A stretch of DNA of 64,000 bases from Petunia secreta (Eukaryota; Streptophyta; Magnoliopsida; Solanales; Solanaceae): assembly GCA_029990175.1 (NCBI GenBank), contig JARKIP010000064.1, forward strand, positions 10,744,001 through 10,808,000. The letters run 5' to 3'. Below the pieces are notes generated by a model. It saw only the letters and a program-made list of their open reading frames with translations. It was not told the DNA's origin and ran no database searches. The position numbers and the translations under genes were made by a program. Shown piece after piece: positions 21,309 to 33,060 of the stretch; the first letter of the stretch is position 1, and every line of letters begins with the position of its first letter.

Positions 21309-21536
21309 ATGTCTTCTTCCAAAGATGCACTGCTAATCCATCAAGCTTTAAACATCCTCATACGAAGAATTAATGAGGACAGGTAGCGTCAAGAGATGAA
21401 CGTTCGGCGCATTGCACGTATTCTTCGTGCAATGTGTCGCCGCGTTGGTATCAACCCCGACAACCTCATCACCCCCCAAGTTCCCCTTAATTTGTATGTT
21501 TTTCTAAAGTATGTTAAATATTTTAAGTTAGTTTAA
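21309..21536 (+). pseudogene. Small coiled-coil MULE-associated protein (set A), one stop
   Basis: 75 codons from the ATG at 21309. The protein starts MSSSKDALLIHQALNIL, continues with charged heptads, meets one TAG after INEDR, and resumes RQEMNVRRIARILRAM followed by VGINPDNLITPQVPL. The tail (NP, two residues, hydrophobic, then TP) resembles the tails of the small genes at 53663 (NPEQFVTPPNSP) and 57296 (DPQNYSSPPRPP). A TATA-like TAAAAATAG lies about 85 bp upstream. The function is unknown. By composition it may be a small coiled-coil partner protein. Confidence 0.5.
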
Positions 21537-21604
21537 GTATATTCAATGTTTTAAGTTAGTTTAAGTATATATGAATTTTGTTTTTTCGTTATTTTGTAAA
21601 GAGG

Positions 21605-21760
21605 TTTTTGATTAAAGAAAGCTCTTTGATATGTAATTATTAAAAAAATGTGAATGGAATTGGAGAATTTTGATGCCGGTTTACTAATTTTTGTGTTGCT
21701 ATTGAATAAATACTTGTTTCTGCTTTCTTTTTATCGAAGTAGATGACTGGATCTGTTCAA
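21605..21760 (+). repeat. 3' flank block shared with the B3-domain gene (copy 2)
   Basis: Resembles 20447-20600 in word order: AAAGAAAGCTCTTT, then AT-rich sequence, then TTTGTGTTGCTATTG. It supports duplication of 3' regulatory flanks between neighbouring genes. Confidence 0.45.
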
Positions 21761-22188
21761 TATAATAATAGACCAAGTAAAGTTGATAACGACTTAACAT
21801 GGACACATGGAAAAATTTATAACATGAATCTGATGAACTTGATTTAAACGAATTTAAATTTATGAAAAACTAACATAAAATCATGGAAAAGGGTTGGTGT
21901 TTTTTAAAATGTCTATATTGAGATAGAAATTTCAGCATATAAACTGATAACTCACGTCAAATATACAAACAACCAAAATAAATATTCAATGTGCCATAAC
22001 ATAATACGGTACACTTTCTAAAATTAATATGATTTCTATAAAAGTTGATAATCAACTATTTAGGATTGACAATCATCACTGCTAAACTTGATTTAATATG
22101 ACTGAGACAACACATTTTTTAATGAAATAATTATAACATCAGATTCATCTCCAGAATCATCCGGATTGTAGTTTGGGCTCTAGGGTTA
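21761..22188. other. Non-coding AT-rich DNA
   Basis: Contains repeated GTTGATAA-type words but no coding frame. Confidence 0.4.
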
Positions 22189-24354
22189 AGGTAGACCATT
22201 TAGGCATTTACAGACTAGTTTAACTGGAAGACACACATCAACCTTAATTCAGTCTATTATGCACTTATTGAAAAGCTTAGCGTTGAAGTTCTACCATTCA
22301 GGATATTATCACACGCGCGTTTGGCATTTAGGGATTGTGATGTTTGGGGTTTAGGGTCTAGGGTCCACGCGCTTGGGGTTTAGGCTCTAGGGTAGAAGTA
22401 GATCATTTTGGCTTGTGGGTATACTATCAACGATCCGAAATTAAACTGTGTTTGATTGTCAACGTTGCTCAGGTATATAATATACGCTCATGATTTTACT
22501 TAAAATAATATAAAAATCCTATGTTAAACACTAGTAAGGGGTAATTTTGTAATCTACGAACTAGGAAACCACTCACGTGACAACTTTTCTTCATAATGTA
22601 CCTTAATGATAGTCAATAGCATTGATAAGGACTACATTAGATAACAAATACAGCATAATGTATACTAATGTTACGGTTCTGAGAAAGCAAGACATCTTTC
22701 TCTAAGCATGGATGAAGATTGCTTTGCTTAGGAAGAAGATTATGATCTTGTATTGTCTTCCCAAGCAATGTGATCTTCTTCCATGCTTAGAGAAAGATGT
22801 CTTGCTTTCTCAGAACCTTAACATTAGTATACATTATGTTATGTTTGTTATCAAATGTAGTCCTTATCAATGTTATTGACCATCATTAAGGTACATTATG
22901 CAAAAAAGTTATCACGTGAGTGAAACGACCTCGGTCAGTCGTTTCGAAAGTTAGGACTCCGATTGGCGTGCTGATAATTTTAAAATATTCGTCATGTCCA
23001 TTAGGACCTGTCTGTAAAATTTGAGCTAAATCAGACATCGTTTGGTAGGCATCGGAAGAAGGTTTCAGTTTTTAGTGTCGATAAATATTAAAAAGCGATT
23101 TTCGAGCTCGGTTTTGGCGAACGAGCTCTGATTCGAAATCCAAAAGCGTCATTAGGTTCGTATGATTATTTGTGATTTTTCTGAACTTTCGGAAGTGAAT
23201 TTCGATGTTGCTCGGCTAGTTTCCGCTAAAATGCCGAAAGTTAAATAATTTATTTTTTTCATTTAAATTCGCATCTTGAGTTTTGGGAGTCCGATTTGAG
23301 ATCCACCTTCGCGAGCATTTTACATATATTTTGTGTGTAACTTGTATGCAAAATTTGGAATTATTTCGAATATCGTAGGGTACAGTTTTAATTTTTACCC
23401 TAGCAGCGAATTTTAAAAGAAAAAAAAAGGAAAAGACAAAAATGCAAAGTTAGGAAGTGGATTGAAATCTTTGAGCTTTATAAGCTCAATTGAACAGAGC
23501 AAACGAACAGAATAAGAAAGTCAAAAGAAGGAGGAGGAATTGAATGAAACAAGAGAAAACACGGCCGAAAAAATGCCAGAAAATGAGAAAAGAGCCGGAG
23601 AAAAGTAGAATTTTCACCCTGAAACATTCAGGTAATGATCCTAATATATTATTTGAGTTTATTACGTGTGTTTGAATATGTTTTAACGGTAAAATTTGGA
23701 ATATTATACATCATTTTAATAAGTTCAATTAATAGTTTAAAGGGTCAAATGGACCCCAATAATGAAATTGATTATATATTCGTACTCAGTGAGTTATGGG
23801 CAACATATAAATGTAAATTATTTGGGGTTTGGTTATGTGTCCTTAAACCCTATACATAGGCTTGACCTGCGTATTGCGTATGCGAACAGGGTATCAGGTT
23901 CCTAACCGGATTGCCCTAAGATGTGAGGAATGAAGCCTTTAGCCTAATTTGATATATTTTTCTGCTTATTGAATAGAGTGGGATCGTTTGGCAATGAAAT
24001 CAAAGGACAAGCGGTTATTGAATGGATGTACTAACTTTGTAACAAGGTAAGTGTTTATATCCATATCTTTGGAGGCACCTGGCCTCGTGGATTTTCTACC
24101 ACGTGTTCCTTACGTGTGTAGCTACCGATAGGCGTACTCCTTACGCCTTAGCTTTAGTTACATTGTGTATTATATGTTATGTCCTGTTGTTGGTATTGCA
24201 TTGAGGAACTGAGCATTGTACTCTGGCTGTGAGTTGGCATCTACTTCCCGATTGTCGATGAGAGTCCTGCGCCGGTGAAGGATTATTATTGCATCACATT
24301 GCATTCATATGCATTATATGTCATTCATATGCATTACATTGCATATCATATTGG

Positions 24355-24740
24355 GTGCAGAAGTATTCCGCCCCAGGAGTAGGAGTATTCCGCTCCATTG
24401 TATCATATTGAGGGTAGGAGTATTCCGCCCCAGGAGCAGAAGTATTCCGCTCCATTGTATCATATTGAGGGCAGGAGTATTCCGCCCCAGGAGCAGGAGT
24501 ATGCTGCTCCATTGTATCATATTGAGGGTAGGAGGATTCCGCCCCAGGAGAGTGCAGGATTATTCCGCCTCAGCTTTACATTATATCGGGTGTAGGAGTA
24601 TTCCGCCCCAAGAAAGTGCAGGAGTATTCCGCCTCTGGTTTATATTATATCGGGTGCAGGAGTATTCCGCCCCAGGAGCAGGAGTATTCCGCTCCAGTTG
24701 GTTATCAGATTGGATTCCCCTCGAATGCAGGAGTATTCCG
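24355..24740. repeat. 57-bp minisatellite in the solo LTR
   Basis: Tandem units built around GGAGTATTCCGCCCCAGGAG and CATTGTATCATATTGAGG. The first four units are regular at about 57 bp and later ones vary. The related full element has a different 54-bp array at the matching place. Confidence 0.85.
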
Positions 24741-24782
24741 CTTCGGGATGGGATTGCGGGCACATGTGACCCTTTGCATCAT

Positions 24783-24836
24783 ATTTCATTTCATTTCATT
24801 TCATCTCACTTCATTTCATTTCATCTCAATTCATAC
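24783..24836. repeat. (CATTT)n-like microsatellite
   Basis: Repeats of TTCATTTCAT with CTC variants inside the solo LTR. Confidence 0.8.
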
Positions 24837-25903
24837 CATTGTGTAGACTTGCGGTACATGACTACTGTTCTGCTTATATGTGCATTGCTTATTTGTTGAT
24901 ATGTTTCTGGCACGCACCCTTGGTTGAGTTTAGAAGTTTTTTACGTGTTTCCGGTTGTTATCTGGCTCTGCATTTTTATAATTTAAATAAAAGGAATTTG
25001 GTTTATCTGTTTCTTCTACCTGGCTAGCTATCCTATTCTTTGAGGTTGCTAGTCTGCCCCACTTATTGAGTACTTTTGACTCACCCTTGTTTGTTGTTTG
25101 TTTCTTTTCTATCTATTTTGTTTCAGCAGGTTCGCTCCAGGATTGAGTTCGCCACATTGTGAAAGAGCGAAGACGACTTCAGCTGTCAGGGTGAGCCAGC
25201 TTTTATTCCGGATGGCCACCAGTTTATTGGTTATTATTTTAGTTGCATTCTGCTCCCTTCAGGAGGTATCTGTCTTCTTTTGTACTCTTAGATGTCTAGT
25301 CTGGATAGCCCTAAACCTAGTATGTGGGTAGTCAGCTGTAATTTCTTTTTTTTACAGCTTAGAGATATCATTATGTTTGTACTTTTTTTAAGTCTTGTTA
25401 TTATTTATAAATTGAGTTATATTTATTTTCCTAATTTAATTGATAAGTGTTCGCCCGACGGGTTTAGGGAAGGATGTCGGGTGCCCACACGGCTAATCGG
25501 ATTCCGGGTCGTGTCAGTGAGTGGTTTTCTAGTTCGTAAATTACAAATTACCCCTTACTAGTGTTTAACATAGGATTTTTATATTATTTTAAGCAAAATC
25601 ATGAGCGTATATTATCAACCTGAGCAATGTTGACAATCAAACACAGTGTAATTTCGGATCGCTGATAATATACCCACAAGCCAAAATAATCTACTTATAC
25701 CCTAGAGCCCAAACCCCAAGTGCGTGGACCCTAGACCCTAAACCCCAAACATCACAATCCCTAAATACCAAACGCGGACGTGATAATATCCTGAACGGTA
25801 GTAACTTCAACGCCAGCTTTTCAATAAGTGTATAATAGACCGAACTAAGGTTGATGCATATCTTCCAGTTAAACTAGTCTGTAAATGCCTAAATGGTCTA
25901 CCT

Positions 25904-26267
25904 CGGTCTAGTTAATTTTGTTAATGTAATAGTAATTTTCTCTAGTAAGTTATTTTATTGGTTTGATTACTGTTAACCATCATAACTTTCTATGTGTTTC
26001 CACAATTTATCTAATAGACTATACTTGGTAGACAATCAAAATTACAACAGAAACTTTAACACGGAGAAGAATAATATCAATAGACCGCACCGGTGGATAA
26101 TCAAAACACAACTGAAACTAATATTACCAACTGGAGCATCATTACATAATTAAAAGGTCTAGACCATTAAAATATATAAACAATAAAAACCAGACCATTC
26201 AAACATAAACAGCAACAAAAAAAAAAAAAAAAAAGACCACTAAAACATAAACAACAAGTAACAACGA
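25904..26267. other. Non-coding AT-rich DNA
   Basis: Contains AGACC and TAGAC words and an A run at 26218-26234. It would be the 3' flank of the minus-strand gene that follows. Confidence 0.4.
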
Positions 26268-26639
26268 CTAGTTCGGTTCATTGGGTGAACTTGATGGGGA
26301 TTCTTCAACCATATCTAGTGGTCCATCTGGTGAAGCCGGTGCATTTGGTGAACCTGGTGCATTTGGTGAATTTGGTGGGGATTCTTCAACCATATTCAGT
26401 GGTGCATCTGGTGAACCTGGTAGACTTGCATCTTCCTCTATGACGTTTGCCTCTGGCGCTGGTGGTGCATCAATTGCATCAAGTCTTGCGTTGATCGCTC
26501 TGACCTGATTCTCCCTCGCCTGCGCCTCTGCTCATATTCTGTTTTCAAGCCTCTTCAAATACTCCCACAATTCAGTAACCTCTGATTGCAGAATCGCTAA
26601 CTCCCAGTAGATATTACGCTTCTTGGATGGTCCGGCCAT
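26268..26639 (-). pseudogene. Small coiled-coil MULE-associated protein with SPN-rich tail (set A, minus strand)
   Basis: A 123-codon frame from the ATG at 26639. It starts MAGPSKKRNIYWELAILQS, follows with Leu heptads (VTELWEYLKRLENRI), then a TGA where an Arg CGA is likely, then AEAQARENQVRAINARLDAI and an acidic, proline-rich tail of repeated S-P-N-A-P and MVEESPP units. PPNSPNA in the tail also occurs at the end of the + strand gene at 53663. The product would be a coiled coil with a disordered acidic tail. Its position on the opposite strand from mudrA matches the small minus gene at 57296 in set B. Confidence 0.55.
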
Positions 26640-26720
26640 TTTGGAATGTTCTTTTGATAGTTTAAATGCAGAAAAATTTGTATTGAAAATGGAGTGGAAA
26701 AAGTACACAATGTTGAGGGG

Positions 26721-26728
26721 TTTATATA
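26721..26728 (-). promoter_or_regulatory. TATA box of the small minus-strand gene
   Basis: TATATAAA on the minus strand, 82 bp before the ATG at 26639. Confidence 0.55.
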
Positions 26729-26799
26729 GAAATAATTTTGAAGAGTTGCAAAGGTTAGTGAAGAGACACAAATTAAATGCAATGGTCACTTCTTAATTA

Positions 26800-27482
26800 A
26801 TAATTACAAAGCAAATGGGCACCTTTAATCAAGTCTTTTAGTTTCAAAAAAAGAAAAACGGCTCTGACTTGACAATACTTGCTTTGGGTAGTGTATTACC
26901 AGCTGTCCTACCACACTTCACAAGACCTATTATCTACCACGCAATCTACTTTGCGTATTGGCTAAGATACACGTCTATTAATATATGTCATCTATTTTTT
27001 GATTGGTTGAAATATTGTTTTATATTTTGTCTATGCACATTTGGTCTATGCTCGAAAAGCTTCCAACTTATACCAACACAATATTTTCGATAGTACATGT
27101 ATAAATCCAGCAACTATCTACTGTCGACCATGTAAAGTAGTTTATAGTTTTATTCCTAGTTGTCCAAAAAAATAGAATTGCCACTACAAATATTTATTTC
27201 CGTATCGATAATCGACCTACTTCAATATGCATTCAACAGCTATAGTTCATAATTTAATAAATTATTTAGTTATCAGCGATCATTCCTGTGCAAGCTTAGT
27301 TTAAACAGTAGCAAAATGCATTGTCAACTCTTTTAACACCCGAACAAATTTAAATAAAATTCCTCATCTAAAAATTTTTAACACTCAAGCAAGATTTAAA
27401 AAATAACCGTCAACTACAATTGTTTAACACTCAAACAAGATTACAATAAATATATTACAACAAATTTTTAAAGATTGACAAA
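26800..27482. other. Non-coding AT-rich DNA
   Basis: Separates two minus-strand genes of set A. No domain found in either strand. Confidence 0.4.
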
Positions 27483-27830
27483 TCAATCTTTCTTCTCATC
27501 TTTTTTAATACACTCTTTGTCATGACTCTCCAATACACCCAATATAATTTCTTCGGGATATTGACCAACTTCTCCATTCAAGTTCAATTCCGATTCGACA
27601 TGAGATGTAACCTCTGCTTCATAAAACCGTTCCTCATCGTCCTCTCCATTTTTTATTAGCAGTTCATTATCACTCACATTGGTAGCATCAACTGCATTGG
27701 CATTGGCATTGTCATTGGCAATGGCATTGACATCAACTACCTTGGCATCAACTGCATTGGCATTGGTTGCATTGGCATCAACTGCATTGGCACTGGCATC
27801 AACTGTATTGACACTAGCATCACAAAAACT
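27483..27830 (-). pseudogene. 3' part of the split Ulp1/DUF1985-like gene (set A)
   Basis: On the minus strand this is the end of a protein with repeats of the N-A-V-D-A-N-A type, followed by an acidic tail starting SDNELLIKNGEDDEERF and ending in KKDEKK. The same repeat frame is found at 44460-44690, on the far side of the 16.6-kb insertion, and joining the two leaves the frame open. The repeat DNA is a minisatellite of GCATTGGCATTGGCATC words. No cysteine-protease domain follows, unlike the gene in set B. Confidence 0.65.
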
Positions 27831-28133
27831 TGTCGCACCAAACGCACACGCAAGTATACGCGGTCGATCAAGTAATAAAGTGATAAGAAAAGTATCGTTC
27901 CCATGAGGACTATTGATTAACTACTAACTAAATCAGACAATTCCTAATTATCTAGACAAGAAGATTTTAAGAGTTGAGAATTTATCTAACTAAAATTAAC
28001 TAATTAAACCAAGAAAATAATAACAAGTAAAATACGATTTTGGATTCAAGAAGGGATAATAGTCTAGGGTCATGGGATATCTGTCAATCCTATTGAATTC
28101 TTCAGTTAATCTGACTAAATCAATTTATCTAGG
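27831..28133 (-). repeat. LTR of the non-autonomous element, outer piece
   Basis: Terminal part of the 3' LTR, cut at the CTAGG target site of the inserted 10-kb element. It continues at 38154-39057 for a total of about 1207 bp, equal in length to the 43252-44459 copy. Confidence 0.88.
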
Positions 28134-28462
28134 TAAAACGACCTTAAGTAGTCGTTTCGGAAGTTAGGACTCCGATTGGCGTGCTGATAATTTTAAAATA
28201 TTCGTAATATCTATTAGGACCTGTCTGTAAAATTTGAGCTAAATCAGACCTCGTTTGGTAGGCATCGGAAGAAGGTTTCAGTTTTTATTGTCGATGAATA
28301 TTAAAAAGAGATTTTCGAGCTCGGTTTTGGCGAATGAGCTCCGATTCGAAATCTGAAAGCGCCGTTAGGTTCGTATTATTATTTGTGACTTTTGTGCTTT
28401 TCGAAAGTGAATTTCGAGGTTGTTCGGCTAGCTTCCGCTAAAATGCCGAAATTTAAATAATT

Positions 28463-30030
28463 TGACCTTTCACATCTCTTCACTACTACCAGTATATAAT
28501 AGATCATTTCTTAATGCTTCTACGTACTTCGTTTAACATTCGAGGACGAATGTTCCTAACGGGGAAGATTGTTAAACCCCGTATGTCCAAAGAAACGTAT
28601 ATCATTCTAAAGATATGTTAAGAATGATTTAAGTCAGTTTAAAGTCATAATATGACCATATATGATGTTTATATGTTGAATATAAAGTTTTGAAAAAATC
28701 GGATTTAAGTTGCGGAAAAACCGACTAATGAATTTCCTTGTAACGAAGCTTTTTCAGTAATTAATTTCGTGTGTTATATGAGGTCTTTTGGGGACATATG
28801 ATATACCTAATTGAAGGTCTTAGAGTTTAGTTTCCAACACTCTTGATGGTTTGTTCATACAACGTATAGATAAAAAGATATGAGCATTAGAAGTCAGGTA
28901 AGAAAAAGGGACATAAGCGCAAAAGAGGGCTAGAAATGAAATGTTTTTGTTATAAAAGAGAAATCCTTCACTTTCTCGAAATTTTCCAGTAACCCCACGA
29001 CATAAACAGACCTTTCTTCCGTTTGAATCTTTTTTTTTTTTTATTTTGAAGAAACAACATCAATCTTGACTCGAAACGGAAGACGGATTGCGTCAAAACG
29101 CTCTACGCGATTAAGGTAACGTTATGGTACCTTCAATTTCGTCTGAGTTTGAGTTTTAGAATTACTTCATGGCTAAGTAAAGTTCCTAAATACTTTATTA
29201 TATCTTGTTTAAGCTTTAGAAGGTGTGGAATTCAAAGGATACAAGGTTTAGAAGCAAGAAACATCAAAGGTATGTAAGACTAAACCTTTCTTTTGGCAAG
29301 GCATGTATCTTTTAGCTTTTGAAAATTTTCTTAGTTCTAAACTTAGTGTCTCTTGTGAGAAACTTTTATGGTATCAAGAAAACCTTGTATATACTTAATT
29401 TGGTACTAAAATCCATGGTGAAAGACGTCCGAATCAGGAAGACAAAATATTTCAAAATCTGGATAATCATTTTGACTTCTGGATAGCTGTTAGTATATTG
29501 ATCATAACTCCTTGTACAAAATTGATATTTATATGCTTTAAGAATCCCCAGAATCCTAAGACATATATCTACAACTTTTATGAATACGATGAAGTCTATA
29601 TCTTTGATTTACAATCTGAAATTAGGTTGAAAACTAGGACAGTGGTGCTGTCCAGATATTCCATCTGCGGATGAGTTATGTCATCCAGTTGTCTCATCTT
29701 GTTATTCGTTTAACATGTTTATGTTATCAGTTTATCCGGGTATCCATTCCCGTGTATAGTATAGTGCTGGTTCTGTTTTGCGGATCATCCAGTTTCAGGG
29801 GAAACTCTGCCGAAAGTTTTGTAGAAATTCAAAGAGAGGGACAAATTCTGAGTTCTATGTTGTGTCTATAATTCTATCCAGAGTTTTCTTCTCATTCCTT
29901 TGAGTCCATATCTATTGTTTCCACATGTGTTATGCCTCATACATGCTTATACTTATATTGTGATCATGTTATGTGTGATATGGAGTCCCCCATAGAGGCT
30001 GGACATTGGACACACAGTCTGGTCGTGTGG
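28463..30030 (+). repeat. Foreign segment inside the LTR (copy 1)
   Basis: Here the sequence departs from the solo LTR. It carries TTCGAGGACGAATG, a purine stretch GGGGAAGA and then TGTTAAACCCCGTATG, which looks like the end of an element interior, a purine tract and the start of a different LTR. The match to the solo LTR resumes near 30031 at AAGTTCCTAACCGGATTG. The same segment lies in the 3' LTR. Confidence 0.55.
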
Positions 30031-30378
30031 GTATCAAGTTCCTAACCGGATTGTCCTAAGATGTGAAGAATGAAGCATTTATCCTAAATTGATATATTTT
30101 TCTGCTTATTGAATAGAGTGGGATCGTTTTCCAAGAAAACCAAAGGATAAAGCGGTTGTTGATTAGCCGTACTAACTTTTGGAAGAGGTAAGTGTTTGTA
30201 TCTATTTCTTTGGATGCCCTTGGCCTTGTGGATATTCTACCACGTGTTCTTACATATGTAGCTGCCGATAGGCGTACTCATTACGCCTTAGCTTTGAATT
30301 TATATTGTTCATTATATGCTATGCCCTGTTGTTGGTATTGCATTGAGCATATTAGCATTGCACTCTGGTTTTGAGCAT

Positions 30379-30648
30379 TGCATATACTTCCCGATAGGCG
30401 ATGAGAGTCCCGCACCGGTGAAGGGTCATTATTGCATATACTTCCCGGTTGGCGATGAGAGTCCCGCACCGGTGAAGGGTCATCATTGCATATACTTCCC
30501 GGTAATCGATGAGATTCCCGAGCCGGTGAAGGTTCATCATTGCATATACTTCCCGGTAATCGATGAGATTCCAGAGCCGGTGAAGGATCATTATTGCATA
30601 CATCTCCTGGTAGACGATGAGAGTCCCGCGCCGGAGATAGGTATCAGG
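30379..30648. repeat. 54-bp minisatellite, five copies
   Basis: Units around GCATATACTTCCCGG and CGATGAGAGTCCCG. Because 54 is a multiple of three, open frames on both strands arise by chance. Confidence 0.9.
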
Positions 30649-30805
30649 AATACGTGACTGCATTGCATCGTACTGCATTCATCCCATCTCATTGCACCGC
30701 ATACTGACTATTATGTGTATTGTGTTGTGCTTTATGTATACGGTATCTATACTATGTTGTGGAACATATCTCAATATGCCTATATATTTCTGGCTCGTAT
30801 TCTGG

Positions 30806-30909
30806 GTTGCGGGGATCGGGTTGCACGCCGCAACGGTATAAACATATGGATCAGGTTGCACGCCGCGACAGGATGAATATATGGATCGGGTTGCACGCCG
30901 CAACAGGAT
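30806..30909. repeat. 35-bp minisatellite, about three copies
   Basis: Units ATATGGATCGGGTTGCACGC plus CGCAACAGGATGA. The 3' LTR has about four copies at 37347-37487. Confidence 0.9.
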
Positions 30910-31572
30910 GCATTTCTGATTGTTGATATGTTCGGGATGCCTATATGTTCTGGCTATCTCACGTTCCCGGTTGTTAATGAGTTTGTGATTCCATATGTAT
31001 TTCTAGTTATTATCTGGCTCTAGCTTTTCATAATTTAAATAAGAGGAATTTGGTTTATCTGTTTCTCTTCTCCCTGGCTAGCTATCTTATTCTTTGAGGT
31101 GGCTAGTCTGCCCCACTTATTGAGTCCTTTTGACTCACCCTTGTTTGTTGTTTGTTTCTTGTCTATCTATTTTGTTTCGGCAGGTTCGCTCCAGGATCGA
31201 GTTCACCACATTGTGAAGGAGCGAAGACGACCTCACCTGTCAGTGTGAGCCAGCTTTTATTCCGGATGGCCACCAGTTTATTGTTTATTATTTCAGTTGC
31301 ATTTTGCTCCCTTCAAGAGGTATCTGTTTTCTTTTATACTCTTAGATATCTAGTCTGGATAGCCCTAAACCTAGTATGATGGGTAGTCAGCTGTAATTTC
31401 TTTTGTACAGCTTAGAGATCTCAGTATGTCTGTGTTTTTGTTTTAGGTCCTGTCCTTATTTATGAATTGTTATATTTATTTTCCTCATTCAAATGGTAAG
31501 GGTTCGCCCGACGGGTTTAGGGGAGGATGTCGGGTGCCCGCACGGCCTAGCCGGAATCCGGGTCGTGTCAGT

Positions 31573-31584
31573 TGGTATCCGAGC
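31573..31584 (+). other. Primer-binding site of the 10-kb element
   Basis: TGGTATCCGAGC, one mismatch to the initiator-Met site, two bases after the 5' LTR. Confidence 0.8.
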
Positions 31585-32149
31585 CTGATTTAGAGTCTAT
31601 CTAGACTAAGACAGTGTCTAGTAGAGTCTTGGTGATGGGTACGTAGACGTCCGTACTTATCTATGAGAGGCTATGATGGCATTTAGGAAGTTTCACTTCC
31701 TTCTTTTCCGATCATGCGTCTGTCCTAGATGCAAAAGTATTTTCATTAATTCGTTCGTGGTAATTGTGAGCCCTCGTGCGATAATTCAGCAAACAGTATG
31801 AGTTCAAGACGCAGTCTAGCCTGGGGCTAGCACTGACGAAGTCCCAAGAGTTTTGGTCGTGTTGACGATCTAGTTACGGAGGTCCTAGCGGTTGGAGCTT
31901 GTGATGGGCAAGGGAGCAGGGCCTTATGGTTCCCTTTGCTATCTATGATGCTTTTACGAGAATTTTGGTGACTCAGATATCGTAAGAACCTATTACTCAC
32001 TGGGCAGCCTATCAGGTTGCCGTAGGTGTAGACGTTTGGTCTCAGGGAGCTCCTGTTCTAGTTCTTAATGTTACCGCAGTAAATTATGTTCCAATGGCAG
32101 TATGTGTTGCTCCACCAATTGTTCTGGCTGGTTAGCCAGCCGAGGTAAT

Positions 32150-33060
32150 GGTTCAATCCGAGTGCCCAAAGAGGTTGCATAATTTTACGCGGTTGAACCT
32201 TCCAATATTCTAAAGCAATGCATCAGATAAACCTCGTGATTCTTTTTAAAATAAAATGATGTCAACGTATCCTTCAGGCTCTTAATTATATCGAGCGGCA
32301 TGGTGTTCATTATTCTACTTTCCAGTTTCAAGGGTCCAGCCTTGAATTGGTGGGCCGCTCTCTTATTAGCTAAGTTGGTTCGATTTTTCTTCTAGATTCA
32401 TGGAAAAGTTCCTTTCGAGTAGCGAGCGAGATGAAAAGTATTGCCAGTTTGAGTGGATTGGACAGGGTAGCCTGTCGGATAGCCTGTTGGTGTTTCAGAA
32501 TATGAGATTGAATTCTATAGAATGGCTGAGTATGCATTAGAACTAGTCCACGAGCCTTTCGAGAGATTCAAAGATTTATTGATAACCTTTCTTTTTTCAT
32601 GAGATCCCAAATAGCTCAAGAGATTGAGGTTGGGACTTTATTTGATGTCGGGACTTTATTTGATGTCGTTGTTGATATTGCTCAAAGGTATTAGGCATAC
32701 CATAAGTTAGAGCGGGAAGAGTTAGAGTGGGAGAGCAAGAGATCCCCGTGGCCCTAGTGGGTAACTATGGTACCTCATTTGGAGGTAAGAGTTTTGATTA
32801 TTTTGGGAGGTCACCTGCCAGGTTATCTCAGCTGGTAGAGCGTGATTCTTAAAGTGCGCTACTAGTTCATTAAGATAGACCCAGTTTTTCTCTTTATAGT
32901 CTATCAACAATCTGTCCAGCTTCCATTTTCACTAGAAAGGTGTTATCAGTGTCGTGAGCCTGTCATTTTTGGGTGGAGTTCTTCCTTAGTCCGGCAAGTA
33001 GGCAGTCATCCTTTCTCTCGTCATCAGGCACCTGCACCGTCGCAGGGAATTTCATTTAGA
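32150..33060 (+). pseudogene. gag remnant of the 10-kb element
   Basis: Shifting frames give gag-like strings. Near 32400-32700 they read EKFLSSERDEK-, YCQFEWI-, EYEIEFYRMAEYALE- and PFERFKDLL-like words, as in the Ty3 gag core. Near 32950 there is a CYQCRE half-knuckle. Stops and small indels occur every few dozen codons. Nothing beyond gag is recognisable before the purine tract at 34661. Confidence 0.5.

Larger units (their letters stand above)
22921..25516 (+). repeat. Solo LTR (2.6 kb) of the TGAAACGACC family
   Basis: It starts TGAAACGACC, ends GGTCGTGTCA, and is flanked by GTGAG on both sides (22916-22920 and 25517-25521), so it is a single LTR left by recombination. It shares its first 330 bp and its last 1.5 kb or so with the LTRs of the element at 28134-38148 but has a different middle. 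It contains a 57-bp minisatellite. Small open frames here are accidental. Confidence 0.85.
22189..25903. mobile_element. Large foldback element, split by a solo LTR
   Basis: Sequence from 22189 to about 22746 is the inverted copy of about 22748-22920 joined to 25522-25903. Matching words on opposite strands include AGGTAGACCATTTAGGCATT at both outer ends, TAGTAAGGGGTAATTTTG, CCACTCACGTGA and the central AGAAAGATGTCTTGCTTTCT. Once the inserted LTR and its duplication are removed, the element is about 1.1 kb and almost all stem, with arms near 555 bp. The outer arms carry GGTTTAGGGTCTAGGG words. A foldback MULE or MITE is likely. I could not find a clear 9-bp target duplication. Confidence 0.75.
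28134..31570 (+). repeat. 5' LTR, 3437 bp
   Basis: Starts TAAAACGACC and ends GGTCGTGTCA. It shares its ends with the solo LTR at 22921-25516 but has an unrelated middle (about 28463-30030). It holds five copies of a 54-bp repeat and about three of a 35-bp repeat. Confidence 0.88.

Noticed and set aside
24309..24899. A 196-codon open frame over the minisatellite in the solo LTR
   Set aside because: The repeat unit is 57 bp, a multiple of three, so open frames appear by chance on both strands. No domain is present.
30379..30648. Regularly spaced repeats that could suggest a CRISPR array
   Set aside because: Units are contiguous tandem repeats without unique spacers, in a plant retrotransposon LTR.
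30316..30678. Overlapping open frames on both strands in the 54-bp repeat, and their copies at 36828-37226
   Set aside because: Same reason: in-phase repetition without stops. The matching frames lie in LTRs.
32820..32880. A tRNA-like string (ATCTCAGCTGGTAGAGCG) that resembles a tRNA D-arm
   Set aside because: No matching B box, no acceptor stem and no paired anticodon arm. It lies within the gag remnant frame, which explains the sequence.
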